DNA of 64,000 nucleotides from Hyphomicrobiales bacterium. Lineage in GTDB: Bacteria > Pseudomonadota > Alphaproteobacteria > Rhizobiales > Phreatobacteraceae. This document shows positions 35,422-44,809 of this stretch, in pieces. Below the pieces are notes generated by a model that saw only the letters and a list, made by a program, of their open reading frames with translations, did not search any database and had not been told where the DNA came from. Each line of letters starts with the position of its first letter. Within the stretch, counting starts at the first letter, position 1. A program made the translations under genes and the position numbers. The DNA lies in assembly GCA_017304475.1 (NCBI GenBank), contig JAFKKV010000029.1:62001-126000 (forward strand), in the 5' to 3' direction.

Positions 35422-36153
35422 TTGGCCGAGACCGCCGTTCCATCGGTTATCTGGATGCGCCCGACACGCGGCAGCCGAGGCCCACAGCCCTCGCGTGACC
35501 GCGAGGCGATCACCAGAACGGCCATCGCCATTGCCGACCGCGAGGGCGTCGCGGCCGTCTCGATGCGCCGCATCGCGGCCGAGATCGGTACGGGTACGAG
35601 TTCGCTTTACCGCTATTTCGCGCGCAAAGACGATCTGCTGAACCTGATGGTCGATGGCGCGCTCGCCGGTGGTGACTCTCGGTCGTCCGGTGATTGGCGA
35701 GCGGATATGCGAGAAGCAGCCGAAGGATTGCGGTCGCGATTCAAAGACCACCCATGGCTTTGTTCGGCGCTCGCAGGCAAGCCGACGCTTGGGCCGAACA
35801 GGATGCGGACGCTCGAACAATCGCTGTCCCGGCTTGAGGTCACAAAACTGAGTCTGACCGAGCGGTTGGTGATCATCGATACGGTTGCGTCATATGTGCG
35901 TGGCTTCGTCGCGTCCGAAGTCGCCGACATTGCCGCTCGCGCACAGTCAGGCCTCGCCGAAGAGCAATGGGAGTCCGGTCAGGCCGAATATGCTGAATCG
36001 CTCAAGAGATCGGGAAATTACCCGCTCTCCGCGGCCTTGTTCGGTGAGCTCGAGAAAACCGAGGCTGAGCATCGTCAAAGCGAAGGCTTTTCCGCAGGCC
36101 TGGATATCATCCTCGATGGCATCCAGGTTCAGCTCGATCGTCGTAGGGCCTGA
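35422..36153 (+). CDS. TetR/AcrR-family transcriptional regulator
   Basis: 243 residues. The N-terminal HTH spans about residues 25-72 (REAITRTAIAIADREGVAAV, then SMRRIAAEIGTGTSSLYRYF and RKDDLLNLM), and the C-terminal ligand domain resembles the TetR_C group of tetracycline-type repressors. The start is a TTG at 35422 with GGAG seven bases upstream; an ATG at 35455 (12th codon) is the alternative. Divergent from the alpha/beta hydrolase gene. The inducing ligand is unknown. Confidence 0.88.
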   Translation: MAETAVPSVIWMRPTRGSRGPQPSRDREAITRTAIAIADREGVAAVSMRRIAAEIGTGTSSLYRYFARKDDLLNLMVDGALAGGDSRSSGDWRADMREAAEGLRSRFKDHPWLCSALAGKPTLGPNRMRTLEQSLSRLEVTKLSLTERLVIIDTVASYVRGFVASEVADIAARAQSGLAEEQWESGQAEYAESLKRSGNYPLSAALFGELEKTEAEHRQSEGFSAGLDIILDGIQVQLDRRRA

Positions 36154-36294
36154 GGTTTCAAGGAGACGGCCGGGCCCACATTCGCTTCGGGGCGGATCAA
36201 GCTATTCGCCGTCCAGCCGAAGGTAGCCCTCTTGCAGCAAAGCGCTCTCGGTTCCGGCAACTGCCGGTAGCCCGTCGCTCAGGACTCGCAAAGA

Positions 36295-36317
36295 GAGGCG
36301 GGCCCAAGACCCGCCTC
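36295..36317 (-). terminator. Hairpin between nrdJ and the TetR gene
   Basis: Perfect 8-base stem (GAGGCGGG/CCCGCCTC) with a 7-base loop, 107 bases past the nrdJ stop. On the minus strand it is followed by TCTTTGC, on the plus strand by CATTGCCTTTG, so it may end both convergent transcripts. T-runs are short, so strength is uncertain. Confidence 0.55.
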
Positions 36318-36423
36318 CATTGCCTTTGTGCCCGGATCGCAGGACACCTCTTGCGTTCGACTGTGAACACATTCCCGGAATTTGCGGGACAGCCTCCGGT
36401 CTCTCGTCAGCTGTCGGCAAAGC

Positions 36424-39400
36424 TCACGAACACCCCGTCGTCGACCCGCAGGTGTCGCACTTCAGGCAGGTGCCGTTGCGCACCATGGTGAAGTTCGAGC
36501 ACTCGGGGCAGGCGTCGCCGACATAACCGCGCAGCTTGGCTTCGGCCCTGCGGTCGGCGGTCGAGCGTTCGGCATTGGCGGCCGGCGCCGGGGCCTGGTC
36601 GAACAATGCGCCAAGGGCAGGGGAGACGGCGGCCGCCACCTCTTCCTTCAGGGCGTTGGCGCCCTGGGTGCGCATGGTCACCACCGTGCCGGTGCGGCCA
36701 TCATTGGCGAGCGAGCCGGGCGTCAGCGCAGGCGTCGGGCCGGTATTGGCCGAGACCAGCGTGAACTTGTCGGTCTTGCCGCGCACCAGGCCCTTGGACA
36801 GCACATTCTTGGTGCCTTCCGAGGCGCCGGTGCCGAGCGCGTCGTAGCGGCTCTCACCCGGATCGACATGGCCGAGGTCGAAGCGGCCGAGATAGCTCAC
36901 GGCCAGTTCGCGGAACACGTAGTCGAGGATCGAGGTGGCGTATTTGATCGTGTCGTTGCCCTGCACCGGGCCGGCAGGCTCGAAGCGGGTGAAGGTGAAG
37001 GCGTCGACATATTCGTCCAGCGGCACGCCATATTGCAGGCCGAGCGAGATGGCGATGGCGAAGTTGTTGAGCAGCGAGCGAAGGGCGGCGCCCTCCTTGT
37101 GCATGTCGATGAAGATCTCGCCGATGCGGCCGTCGTCATATTCGCCGGTGCGCAGATAGACCTTGTGGCCGCCGACCACCGCCTTCTGGGTGTAACCCTT
37201 GCGGCGGTCCGGCATCTTCTCGCGCTCGCGGATCACCTGAACGCGCTCGACCACCTTCTCGACGATGCGCTCGGCGAGAGCGGCGGCACGGGCTGCCTGC
37301 GGCTTTTCCAGGAACTCCTCGACGCCGTCCTCGTCGTCCTCGTCCTCGATCAGTTGCGAGTTCAAGGGCTGTGACAGCTTGGAGCCGTCGCGATAGAGCG
37401 CGTTGGCCTTCAGCGCCAGCTTCCACGACAGCATGTAAGCCGACTTGCAGTCGTCGACGGTTGCCTCGTTCGGCATGTTGATGGTCTTGGAAATGGCACC
37501 CGAGATGAACGGCTGCGCCGCCGCCATCATGTGGATGTGGCTTTCGACCGAGAGATAGCGCTTGCCCTTGCGGCCGCAGGGATTGGCACAGTCGAACACG
37601 GCGTAATGCTCGAGCTTCAGGTGCGGCGCGCCTTCCAGCGTCATGGCGCCGCAGACATGCTCATTGGCCGCCTCGATGTCCTTTTTCGAGAAGCCGACGC
37701 GGGCCAGGAGCTCGAAGCCCGGTGCGTTGACCTCATCCGCGGGGATGCCCAGCGTCTTGACCACGAAGTCTTCGCCGAGCGTCCACTTGTTGAACACGAA
37801 CTTGATGTCGAAAGCGGTCTTCAGCTGCGCTTCCGCCTTGGCGATTGCCTCGTCGGTGAAGCCCTTGGCCTTCAGCGACCCGGTATTGATGGCGGGCGCC
37901 TGCTTCAGCGTGCCGTGGCCGACCGCATAGGCTTCCATCTCGGCGATGGCGGCTTCCGAATAGCCGAGTGTGCGCAAGGCTTCCGGCACCGCCTGGTTGA
38001 TGATCTTGAAATAGCCGCCGCCGGCGAGCTTCTTGAACTTCACCAGGGCGAAATCGGGCTCGATGCCGGTCGTGTCGCAGTCCATCACCAGGCCGATCGT
38101 GCCGGTCGGCGCGATCACGGAGACCTGGGCATTGCGGTAGCCGTGCTTTTCGCCGAGCGCCAGCGCGTCGTCCCAGGCCTTCTTGGCGCGGACGACGATT
38201 TCCGGATCCGGGCAATTGGTCTGGTCGAGCGCCACCGGATTGACGGCGAGGCTCTCATAGCCGGCGGTCTCGCCATGGGCGGCGCGGCGATGGTTGCGGA
38301 TGACCCGGAGCATGTGCTCGCGGTTCGGCGCGAAGCCCGGGAAGGGGCCGAGTTCGCCGGCCATTTCGGCCGAGGTCTTGTAGGCGATGCCGGTCATGAC
38401 CGCGGTCAGCGCGCCGGCAAGCGCGCGGCCTTTGTCGCTGTCATAGGGAATGCCCATGGTCATCAAGAGGCCGCCGATATTGGCGTAGCCGAGGCCGAGC
38501 GTGCGGTACTCGTAGGACAGTTCGGCGATCTGGCGCGACGGGAACTGCGCCATCAGCACCGAGATTTCCAGCACCACCGACCAGAGCCGGCAGAGATGCT
38601 CATAGCCGTCGATGTCGAAATGCTTGGCCTTGGCGTCGTAGAACTGCAGCAGGTTGGCGGAGGCCAGGTTGCAGGCCGTGTCGTCGAGGAACATGTATTC
38701 GGAGCACGGGTTGGACGCGCGGATCGGGCCGGCGGCCGGGCAGGTGTGCCAGTCGTTCATCGTCGTGTTGAAATGCAGCCCCGGGTCGGCGGACGCCCAG
38801 GCGGCGTGCCCGATCTTCTCCCAGAGGTCGCGCGCCTTCAGCGTCTTGATGGTCTTGCCGGTGATGCGGGCGGTCAGGTTCCAGTCCGCGTCGGTTTCCA
38901 CCGCGCGCAGGAAGTCGTCCTTCAGCGAGACCGAATTGTTCGAGTTCTGGCCGGCCACCGTCAGATAGGCGTCCGAATCCCAGTCGGTGTCATAGGTCGG
39001 GAAGTCGATGTCCTTGTAGCCCTGCTTCGCGAACTGGATCACCCGCTTGATATAATTGTCGGGCACCAGCGACTTGCGCGCGGCCTTGATCTCGCGCTTC
39101 AGGGCCGGGTTCTGGGTCGGCTCGAAACAGGCATCGCCATCGCCCTCGCAGTTCACGCAGGCCTTCATGATGGCCTTGAGGTGCTTGGCATTGATCTTCG
39201 AGCCGGTGACGAGGCTCGCGACCTTCTGCTCCTCGATCACCTTCCAGTCGATATAGGCCTCGATATCGGGATGGTCGGCATCGACCACCACCATCTTGGC
39301 GGCGCGGCGCGTGGTGCCGCCCGACTTGATCGCGCCGGCGGCGCGGTCGCCGATCTTCAGGAAGCTCATCAGGCCGGACGAGCGGCCGCCACCGGCGAGC

Positions 39401-40131
39401 TTTTCGCCTTCGCCGCGCAGATAGGAGAAGTTGGAGCCGGTGCCGGAGCCATATTTGAACAGGCGCGCCTCGCGCACCCACAGATCCATGATGCCGCCCT
39501 CGTTGACGAGGTCGTCGGCGACCGACTGGATGAAGCAGGCATGCGGCTGCGGATGCTCATAGGCCGACTTCGACTTGGTGAGCTTGCCGGTTTCGAAATC
39601 GACGTAATAGTGGCCCTGGCCCGGGCCATCGATGCCATAGGCCCAGTGCAGGCCGGTGTTGAACCATTGCGGCGAATTGGGCGCCACCATCTGCAGCGCC
39701 AGCATGTAGCGCAGCTCGTCGAAGAAAGCCTGGGCATCGGCTTCCGCTTCGAAATAGCCACCCTTCCAGCCCCAATAGGTCCAGGTGCCGGCTAGCCGGT
39801 CGAACACCTGGGTCGACGAGGTCTCGCCGATCCAGCGCTCCTTCTCCGGCAGCTCCTTCAGGGCCTTCTCGTCGGGAGCGGAGCGCCAAAGCCAGGACGG
39901 GACGGAATTCTCCTCGACCTTCTTCATTCGGGCGGGAACGCCGGCCTTGCGGAAATATTTCTGGGCCAGGATGTCGGCCGCGACCTGGCTCCAGGCCTCG
40001 GGAACCGAAATGCCGTCGAGACGGAACACGATCGAGCCATCCGGGTTACGGATCTCGGAGGTCGCCGCACGGAACGCGATGTCTGCATAGGGCGACTGGC
40101 CCGCCTTGGTGTATCGCCGTTCGATGCGCAT
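36424..40131 (-). CDS. nrdJ: Adenosylcobalamin-dependent ribonucleotide reductase (class II)
   Basis: 1235 residues, reduces ribonucleotides to deoxyribonucleotides with a B12-generated thiyl radical and works with or without oxygen. The active-site NPCSE (Cys475 thiyl radical, Glu477) with DDTACNLASANL after it is clear, as is the N-terminal redox Cys context QPHACFIQSV. The C-terminus carries a Cys cluster (CPECSNF, CLKCDTCGSTTGC), the swinging-arm/zinc-ribbon tail of long NrdJ proteins. Length fits the alphaproteobacterial form (about 1200-1250). The ATG at 40131 has AAGGA upstream. It stands alone behind a long non-coding region; no cobalamin riboswitch was identified. Cells relying on it need B12. 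Confidence 0.97.
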   Translation of the reverse strand: MRIERRYTKAGQSPYADIAFRAATSEIRNPDGSIVFRLDGISVPEAWSQVAADILAQKYFRKAGVPARMKKVEENSVPSWLWRSAPDEKALKELPEKERWIGETSSTQVFDRLAGTWTYWGWKGGYFEAEADAQAFFDELRYMLALQMVAPNSPQWFNTGLHWAYGIDGPGQGHYYVDFETGKLTKSKSAYEHPQPHACFIQSVADDLVNEGGIMDLWVREARLFKYGSGTGSNFSYLRGEGEKLAGGGRSSGLMSFLKIGDRAAGAIKSGGTTRRAAKMVVVDADHPDIEAYIDWKVIEEQKVASLVTGSKINAKHLKAIMKACVNCEGDGDACFEPTQNPALKREIKAARKSLVPDNYIKRVIQFAKQGYKDIDFPTYDTDWDSDAYLTVAGQNSNNSVSLKDDFLRAVETDADWNLTARITGKTIKTLKARDLWEKIGHAAWASADPGLHFNTTMNDWHTCPAAGPIRASNPCSEYMFLDDTACNLASANLLQFYDAKAKHFDIDGYEHLCRLWSVVLEISVLMAQFPSRQIAELSYEYRTLGLGYANIGGLLMTMGIPYDSDKGRALAGALTAVMTGIAYKTSAEMAGELGPFPGFAPNREHMLRVIRNHRRAAHGETAGYESLAVNPVALDQTNCPDPEIVVRAKKAWDDALALGEKHGYRNAQVSVIAPTGTIGLVMDCDTTGIEPDFALVKFKKLAGGGYFKIINQAVPEALRTLGYSEAAIAEMEAYAVGHGTLKQAPAINTGSLKAKGFTDEAIAKAEAQLKTAFDIKFVFNKWTLGEDFVVKTLGIPADEVNAPGFELLARVGFSKKDIEAANEHVCGAMTLEGAPHLKLEHYAVFDCANPCGRKGKRYLSVESHIHMMAAAQPFISGAISKTINMPNEATVDDCKSAYMLSWKLALKANALYRDGSKLSQPLNSQLIEDEDDEDGVEEFLEKPQAARAAALAERIVEKVVERVQVIREREKMPDRRKGYTQKAVVGGHKVYLRTGEYDDGRIGEIFIDMHKEGAALRSLLNNFAIAISLGLQYGVPLDEYVDAFTFTRFEPAGPVQGNDTIKYATSILDYVFRELAVSYLGRFDLGHVDPGESRYDALGTGASEGTKNVLSKGLVRGKTDKFTLVSANTGPTPALTPGSLANDGRTGTVVTMRTQGANALKEEVAAAVSPALGALFDQAPAPAANAERSTADRRAEAKLRGYVGDACPECSNFTMVRNGTCLKCDTCGSTTGCS

Positions 40132-40932
40132 CGTTCTCGTCCTTCATGTCATGGCCGGGATTGTGCTCCCGAGCCGCCCCGCGGTCCATGCCCTGAACCC
40201 GCGTTGGCCCGGTTCTAGCCGGGCCCCTTGCCGCCTTGCCCTGCGATCCCCGCTCTCCACAGGGGCGAGCTGGTCCGCTGGTTAACTCCTGCCGCGCAAA
40301 GCGCGTTCCCGCAGGCGGCGTCGAGGCGACACTTCGCCGGCCGCCGGCGCTGCCCACGAATGGGAACGCGCCATCGGGTGACGAAGACACTCCTCCGGCC
40401 ACGCCGCGTCGAGACGTGGCGTCAGGCTGGAAACCGTCTGGGGATTTGGTGCGACGAGAACTTGAAACCGACCCGCCGAACCGAACGCCAAGGTATGCGG
40501 CATGCCTTCATGTCGTCAAGATGTAGGGCCTAGGGGTAAACAGACCCCTAAATATGGTGATGGTCGTTCAAATTTTAAGGGAAAGGCCTGGGCCAGCGAG
40601 CCAAGTGTCGGGAATCTCGGGGGGATTCGGCAAGGAAAAATTCACCGTGCCGGCGCCGGCTCTCCACAGGAGCCGTCGCGACCCCGGCAGATATTCCCAA
40701 CATCGTCTTCCGGTTGGCGAAGTGTGGCTGGATTGTGACATGCCGGCGAGGGCCGGTTTCGCCTTTTGTTCGTGCTGACGCAGCGGCACGGAATCATCTC
40801 ACGTGGCGCGGCAGGGCAGGGCGATTCCAGGCCGCGATTCTGCCTGTTGATTCGAGGTGACAGGACCGTTCGTGGGACAAGGCGGGGCAGGGGGGCACGG
40901 CAAGCAAAGGGCTCCTCCCGCGACGCGCGCAA

Positions 40933-40984
40933 ACCCTCGCCCGCTTGCGGGAGAGGGTGGCAGCGTCAGCTGCCGGGTGAGGGT
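40933..40984 (+). repeat. Intergenic palindromic repeat, copy 1
   Basis: ACCCTCGCCCGC...GGGAGAGGGT forms one hairpin and is followed by GGCAGC...GCTGCCGGGTGAGGGT, a second. This 'ctctcccgcaagcgggcgaggg' type element is widespread between genes of GC-rich proteobacteria. Copy 2 lies about 60 bases away in inverted orientation. Confidence 0.7.
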
Positions 40985-41042
40985 CTGAAGGGCTACGGCC
41001 CGTTAATTCCACCCGGAATGCGCGGATAGCGCCGACGCAACC

Positions 41043-41097
41043 ACCCTCATCCGGCCGCTCCGCGGCCACCCTCTCCCACGAAGACGTGGGCGAGGGT
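41043..41097 (-). repeat. Intergenic palindromic repeat, copy 2 (inverted)
   Basis: Read on the minus strand it has the same architecture as copy 1 (ACCCTCGCCCAC...GGGAGAGGGTGGC, then a GC-rich arm and GGATGAGGGT). The two copies could also pair with each other to make one large cruciform or RNA stem. It lies 90 bases downstream of the rne stop. Confidence 0.7.
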
Positions 41098-41126
41098 CCA
41101 CGCGTCTCGGTGGCGCGCTTTCGCCA

Positions 41127-41157
41127 AAAGGAAAACGGCCGGGATTGCTCCCGGCCG
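41127..41157 (-). terminator. Rho-independent terminator of rne
   Basis: Perfect 9-base stem (CGGCCGGGA/TCCCGGCCG, 4-base loop) at 41136-41157. On the minus strand the stem is followed by TTTTCCTTTT, a classical intrinsic terminator, 32 bases after the rne stop codon. Confidence 0.85.
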
Positions 41158-41188
41158 CCTCATGTTCACTGCCACGTGGCGAGGGCGT

Positions 41189-44100
41189 TCAGCCCTCGGC
41201 CTTGCGGTTCCACCAGCCGGCGCGGCGCGGTCCCGCGGGCGCCGCTGCCTGGACGGTCTCGACGGGTTCCGGATCGGGCGTGCGGCGGCGCTTGACCGGC
41301 TCCTCGGCCACGGCAGGGGCTGCCGGTGCGGGCGGCACGATGGGGGCGGCGACCGGAGCGGCCGGGGGCGGTGCGACAGGGGCCGGGGCGGGAGCCGCGG
41401 CCGCTGCTTCCACGACCGGTTCGACCACCGCTTCCACCACCGGCTCGGCCGCCGGCGTGCGCCGGCGCCTGGCGGGAGCTGCCGGGGCTGGGGTGCTCTC
41501 GCCATCCGCCGTCGCAACGGCTGCCTCGGCTGCCGCTTGCGCCGCGGTCGGCCGGCGGCGACGCGCCGGCTTGGCCGGAGCGGCTTCTGCGGCTGCAGCC
41601 TCTCCGTCCGCCGTGGCGGCCGGCTCCTCGGCTGCCGCCGCGGCGGCCTTGGCTGCGGCTGCCTTGCCGCGCGGAGCGCGACCGCGCCGCCCGGCATGCT
41701 TGATCTCTCCGGCTTCGGCTTCCGGCTCCACCGCGGCGGCCGGAGCCTCGACGAGGGCGACGTCCTCGGCCGTTTCCACGACCTCCGCGGCGACCACGAT
41801 GTCGGTTTCGCCCTCGGCCCGGATGGCCTGCTCGTCCTCGCGCCGGTTGCGGCGTCCGCCACGGCGACCGCGGCGGCGGCGGCGGCCTTCGGCGCTTGCA
41901 TCGTCACCGGTCGCGTCATCCAGAGCCTGATCCTCGGCCCCGGTTTCCTCGTCGGCCTCGTCAGCCTCGTCGGCGCCCTGGTCGTCCGCGGCATGGCCGG
42001 CATCCTGCCGGCCCTCGGCGCCGAACTCGTCGCGCCCGCCTTCCTCGCGGCCATCGCCGCCACGGCCGCGCCGGCGCCGGCGGCGGCGCTTGCGCCGCTT
42101 CTCGCCATTCTCGCTGTCGTCGCGCTCGGCGCGGGCCTCGCCACCATGCTCGCGCTGTTCGCGCGGCTCGGCGCCAGCCTCGGCCTCGGCTTCGACTTCG
42201 GCCTCTTCTTCCTCTTCGATCTCGTCCTCGATCAGGTCGTCGGGGTCGACCGGCAGGGGCGCGATCACCGGCGGCCGGTAGGCGGTCTCATGGGTATGGA
42301 CCTGCGCGCCCTTCTCGATGGCGAACATGTGCTGGCCGCTGACCGTCTCGTCGGCGGTGATGTCGACGCTGACGCGGAAGCGGCTCTCCAGCTCGTGCAG
42401 ATGCGCGCGCTTGTTGTTGAGCACATAGAGCGCCACCGCGGTACGGGTGCGCACGATGACGTCGAACATGGCCGAGCGCAGCAATTGCTCCTCGACCGAG
42501 CGCAGCAGATGCAGCGCGACGGAGGAGACCGAGCGGACATGGCCGGTGCCGCCGCAGGTGGCGCAAACCTCGGTCGAGCTCTCCAGCACGCCGGTGCGGA
42601 TGCGCTGGCGGCTCATTTCAAGAAGGCCGAAATGCGAGATACGGCCGACCTGGATGCGCGCCCGGTCGTTCTTCAGCGCATCTTTCATGCGCTTCTCGAC
42701 CGCCCGGTTGTTGCGGTTCTCGTCCATGTCGATGAAGTCGACGACGATCAGGCCGGCGAGGTCGCGCAAGCGGAGCTGGCGCGCCACTTCGTCGGCGGCC
42801 TCCGAATTGGTGCGCAGCGCCGTGTCCTCGATATTGTGCTCGCGCGTCGAGCGGCCCGAGTTCACGTCGATGGCAACAAGCGCTTCCGTCGGATTGATGA
42901 CGATATAGCCGCCGGACTTCAGCTGCACGGTATTGGAGAACATCGCGTCGAGCTGGGCCTCGACGCCAGAGCGGGCGAACAGCGGCTGCGGCTCGCGATA
43001 GGGTTTCACATTCTTGGCATGGCTCGGCATGAGCATGCGCATGAAGTCCTTGGCTTCCTTGTAGCCGTCCTCGCCGGCGACCAGGACCTCTTCGATGTCC
43101 TTGTTGTAGAGGTCGCGGATCGACCGCTTGATCAGCGATCCCTCCTCATAGACCAGCGTCGGTGCATTCGACCGCAACGTCTCCTCGCGCACCGTCTCCC
43201 ACATGCGCAGGAGATATTCGAAGTCGCGCTTGACCTCGGTCTTGGTGCGGTTGGCGCCGGCCGTGCGAAGGATCACGCCCATGCCATCGGGCACTTCCAG
43301 GTCGCCGGCGATCGACTTCAGCCGCTTGCGGTCGGCCGCATTGGTGATCTTGCGGGAAATGCCGCCGCCACGCGCGGTGTTCGGCATCAGCACCGAATAG
43401 CGGCCGGCGAGCGACAGATAGGTGGTCAGCGCGGCGCCCTTGTTGCCACGCTCTTCCTTGACGACCTGCACCAGCATGACCTGCCGGCGCTTGATCACTT
43501 CCTGAATCTTGTACTGCTTGCGCGGCCGGAAGGTGCGGTCCGGCATATCCTCATAGGCGTCGCCCGCGCCGACCGACTCGACCACGTCCTCTTCCGCCGG
43601 GGCTTCCTCGACATGGCCGTCGCCGGAATCCTCGCCTTCGCGCGCCTCGTGCTTGTCGGCCTTGGAGGCGTCGTTCGCCTCTTCGCCGTGCGGCTGGTCG
43701 TCGTGGTGCTCGTCGCCGTGGCCCTCGTCGTCGTGATGGCCGTCGTCGTGGTGCTCGCCGTCGTGATGATCGCCGTCGTGATGATCGCCGTCGTGATGAT
43801 CGCCGTCATGGTGATCACCATCATGATGATCATCCTGGCCGTGCTCACCGGTCACGCCGGCCTCTTCGTCGACCTCTCCGGTCACGGCATCCGAGGTCTT
43901 GGCGTCGGCCGCCTCGTTGCGCGGCCGCGGTCCGCCGCGCCGCCGGCGGCGCCTGCCGCCATCGCGGTCGCGGCCGCCGTCCTTGCCGCCACGGCCACCG
44001 CGTTCGCCGCGGCCGCCTTCCTCGTCGTCGTCGTCACGATGCGAGCGGGCCTCTTCGGCCAGCAGCGCTTCGCGGTCGGCGACCGGGATCTGGTAATAGT

Positions 44101-44329
44101 CGGGATGAATTTCCGAAAAGGCCAGGAAGCCGTGCCGGTTGCCGCCATATTCGATGAAGGCGGCCTGCAGCGACGGTTCGACCCGTGTTACCTTGGCGAG
44201 ATAGATATTGCCGCGCAGCTGTTTGCGGGACTGGCTTTCGAAATCGAATTCCTCGACACGATTACCACGGACCACCACAACCCGGGTTTCTTCCGGGTGG
44301 GCGGCGTCGATGAGCATCTTGTTGGCCAT
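41189..44329 (-). CDS. rne: Ribonuclease E/G family endoribonuclease
   Basis: 1046 residues, central enzyme of mRNA decay and rRNA/tRNA processing and scaffold of the degradosome. The S1 domain (about 35-290) is interrupted by a ~170-residue charged insert; then come the 5' sensor, RNase E/G domain with catalytic Asp488 (VAIDVNSGRSTRE) and Asp531 (IVVDFIDMDENR), and the Zn-link CATCGGTGH (Cys589, Cys592). The C-terminal ~350 residues are low-complexity, first acidic/Arg-rich, then Ala/Pro/Glu-rich, ending WWNRKAEG. The insert contains a His/Asp repeat tract (165-214). Both the S1 insert and the disordered tail are typical of Hyphomicrobiales RNase E, the His tract less so. An intrinsic terminator follows. 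Confidence 0.96.
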   Translation of the reverse strand: MANKMLIDAAHPEETRVVVVRGNRVEEFDFESQSRKQLRGNIYLAKVTRVEPSLQAAFIEYGGNRHGFLAFSEIHPDYYQIPVADREALLAEEARSHRDDDDEEGGRGERGGRGGKDGGRDRDGGRRRRRRGGPRPRNEAADAKTSDAVTGEVDEEAGVTGEHGQDDHHDGDHHDGDHHDGDHHDGDHHDGEHHDDGHHDDEGHGDEHHDDQPHGEEANDASKADKHEAREGEDSGDGHVEEAPAEEDVVESVGAGDAYEDMPDRTFRPRKQYKIQEVIKRRQVMLVQVVKEERGNKGAALTTYLSLAGRYSVLMPNTARGGGISRKITNAADRKRLKSIAGDLEVPDGMGVILRTAGANRTKTEVKRDFEYLLRMWETVREETLRSNAPTLVYEEGSLIKRSIRDLYNKDIEEVLVAGEDGYKEAKDFMRMLMPSHAKNVKPYREPQPLFARSGVEAQLDAMFSNTVQLKSGGYIVINPTEALVAIDVNSGRSTREHNIEDTALRTNSEAADEVARQLRLRDLAGLIVVDFIDMDENRNNRAVEKRMKDALKNDRARIQVGRISHFGLLEMSRQRIRTGVLESSTEVCATCGGTGHVRSVSSVALHLLRSVEEQLLRSAMFDVIVRTRTAVALYVLNNKRAHLHELESRFRVSVDITADETVSGQHMFAIEKGAQVHTHETAYRPPVIAPLPVDPDDLIEDEIEEEEEAEVEAEAEAGAEPREQREHGGEARAERDDSENGEKRRKRRRRRRRGRGGDGREEGGRDEFGAEGRQDAGHAADDQGADEADEADEETGAEDQALDDATGDDASAEGRRRRRGRRGGRRNRREDEQAIRAEGETDIVVAAEVVETAEDVALVEAPAAAVEPEAEAGEIKHAGRRGRAPRGKAAAAKAAAAAAEEPAATADGEAAAAEAAPAKPARRRRPTAAQAAAEAAVATADGESTPAPAAPARRRRTPAAEPVVEAVVEPVVEAAAAAPAPAPVAPPPAAPVAAPIVPPAPAAPAVAEEPVKRRRTPDPEPVETVQAAAPAGPRRAGWWNRKAEG
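43688..43837 (-). repeat. 15-base repeats coding a His/Asp-rich tract in RNase E
   Basis: Five near-identical 15-base units encode DHHDG in tandem (residues 167-191), followed by degenerate units (EHHDDGHHDDEGHGDEHHDD). The tract lies within the S1-domain insert. About 20 His in 50 residues could bind transition metals (inference). Near-identical DNA repeats make length variation between strains likely. Confidence 0.85.
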
Positions 44330-44809
44330 CGGATGAACTCTTGAAGTTTACGGCGGCCGCGAGCGCCGGCCCGGTCGGGCCCCGCTCTGCAGAAAGTGCC
44401 AGGGCGGCGCCGTGAAGGCGCCGGCGCACGGCCGTCAATGCGGTGGAAGGGGAAGGTGCAAGCCTGGTCGCAAAGCCGACGGCGGGGCCAGCGGAGAGCC
44501 GGGCGATCAATTGATCCCCCGTCCGCCTGTAGCCCGGCAGTGCCGTCGATCCCGACATGGACGAGACCCTTTCGAAGTGCGACGCGGCCCCGGACGGGGC
44601 GCGGCTAAGGGTGACACGGCAGCGGCTCGCCGAAGACGGCGCCACGCGCGGGGGTCAGGGAGCGCTCGGATCGGGGCCACGGAATGAAACCTTCGGCTGC
44701 CTTCGATCGCCACGCCGCTCCATACCCGCATGACCGTGTCATGACCTATGTAGCGGCGGAAGTGCGGCCTTGGCAAGCGTAGCCGTCATACAATCCGTGA
44801 CGCCGGCCG
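44330..44809. other. Upstream region of rne
   Basis: 480 bases between the L,D-transpeptidase stop and the rne start, both on the minus strand. It should contain the rne promoter and leader; E. coli rne has a long, structured, autoregulatory leader, and the space here would allow one. At 44796-44814 a 7-base stem (CGTGACG/CGTCACG) overlaps the transpeptidase stop; it has no T-run. No gene was recognised. Confidence 0.45.

Larger units (their letters stand above)
40132..41188. other. Long intergenic region between rne and nrdJ
   Basis: 1057 bases with no supported gene. From the rne side it holds the rne terminator (41136-41157) and a pair of palindromic repeats in opposite orientation (40933-40984, 41043-41097). 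Nearer nrdJ is a less GC-rich stretch (about 40520-40600) with the 7-base inverted repeat TAGGGGT/ACCCCTA at 40531-40550, a reasonable place for the nrdJ promoter on the minus strand. That would give nrdJ an unusually long leader of about 400 bases. No NrdR box or B12 box was convincingly found. Confidence 0.55.

Noticed and set aside
36397..39795. Long plus-strand open frames opposite nrdJ
   Set aside because: nrdJ has all catalytic motifs; the antisense frames have none and are explained by codon bias.
40132..40560. Cobalamin riboswitch upstream of nrdJ
   Set aside because: I looked on the minus strand for a B12 box and the GCCACTG core and found no convincing match. A covariance-model search would be decisive.
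43690..43840. Microsatellite or sequencing artefact in rne
   Set aside because: The 15-base units stay in frame and vary at silent and coding positions, and the protein continues normally on both sides.
41162..44344. 1060-codon plus-strand open frame
   Set aside because: Exact antisense of rne. Its hydrophobic Val/Ile runs are the complement of the His/Asp repeat and not membrane helices.
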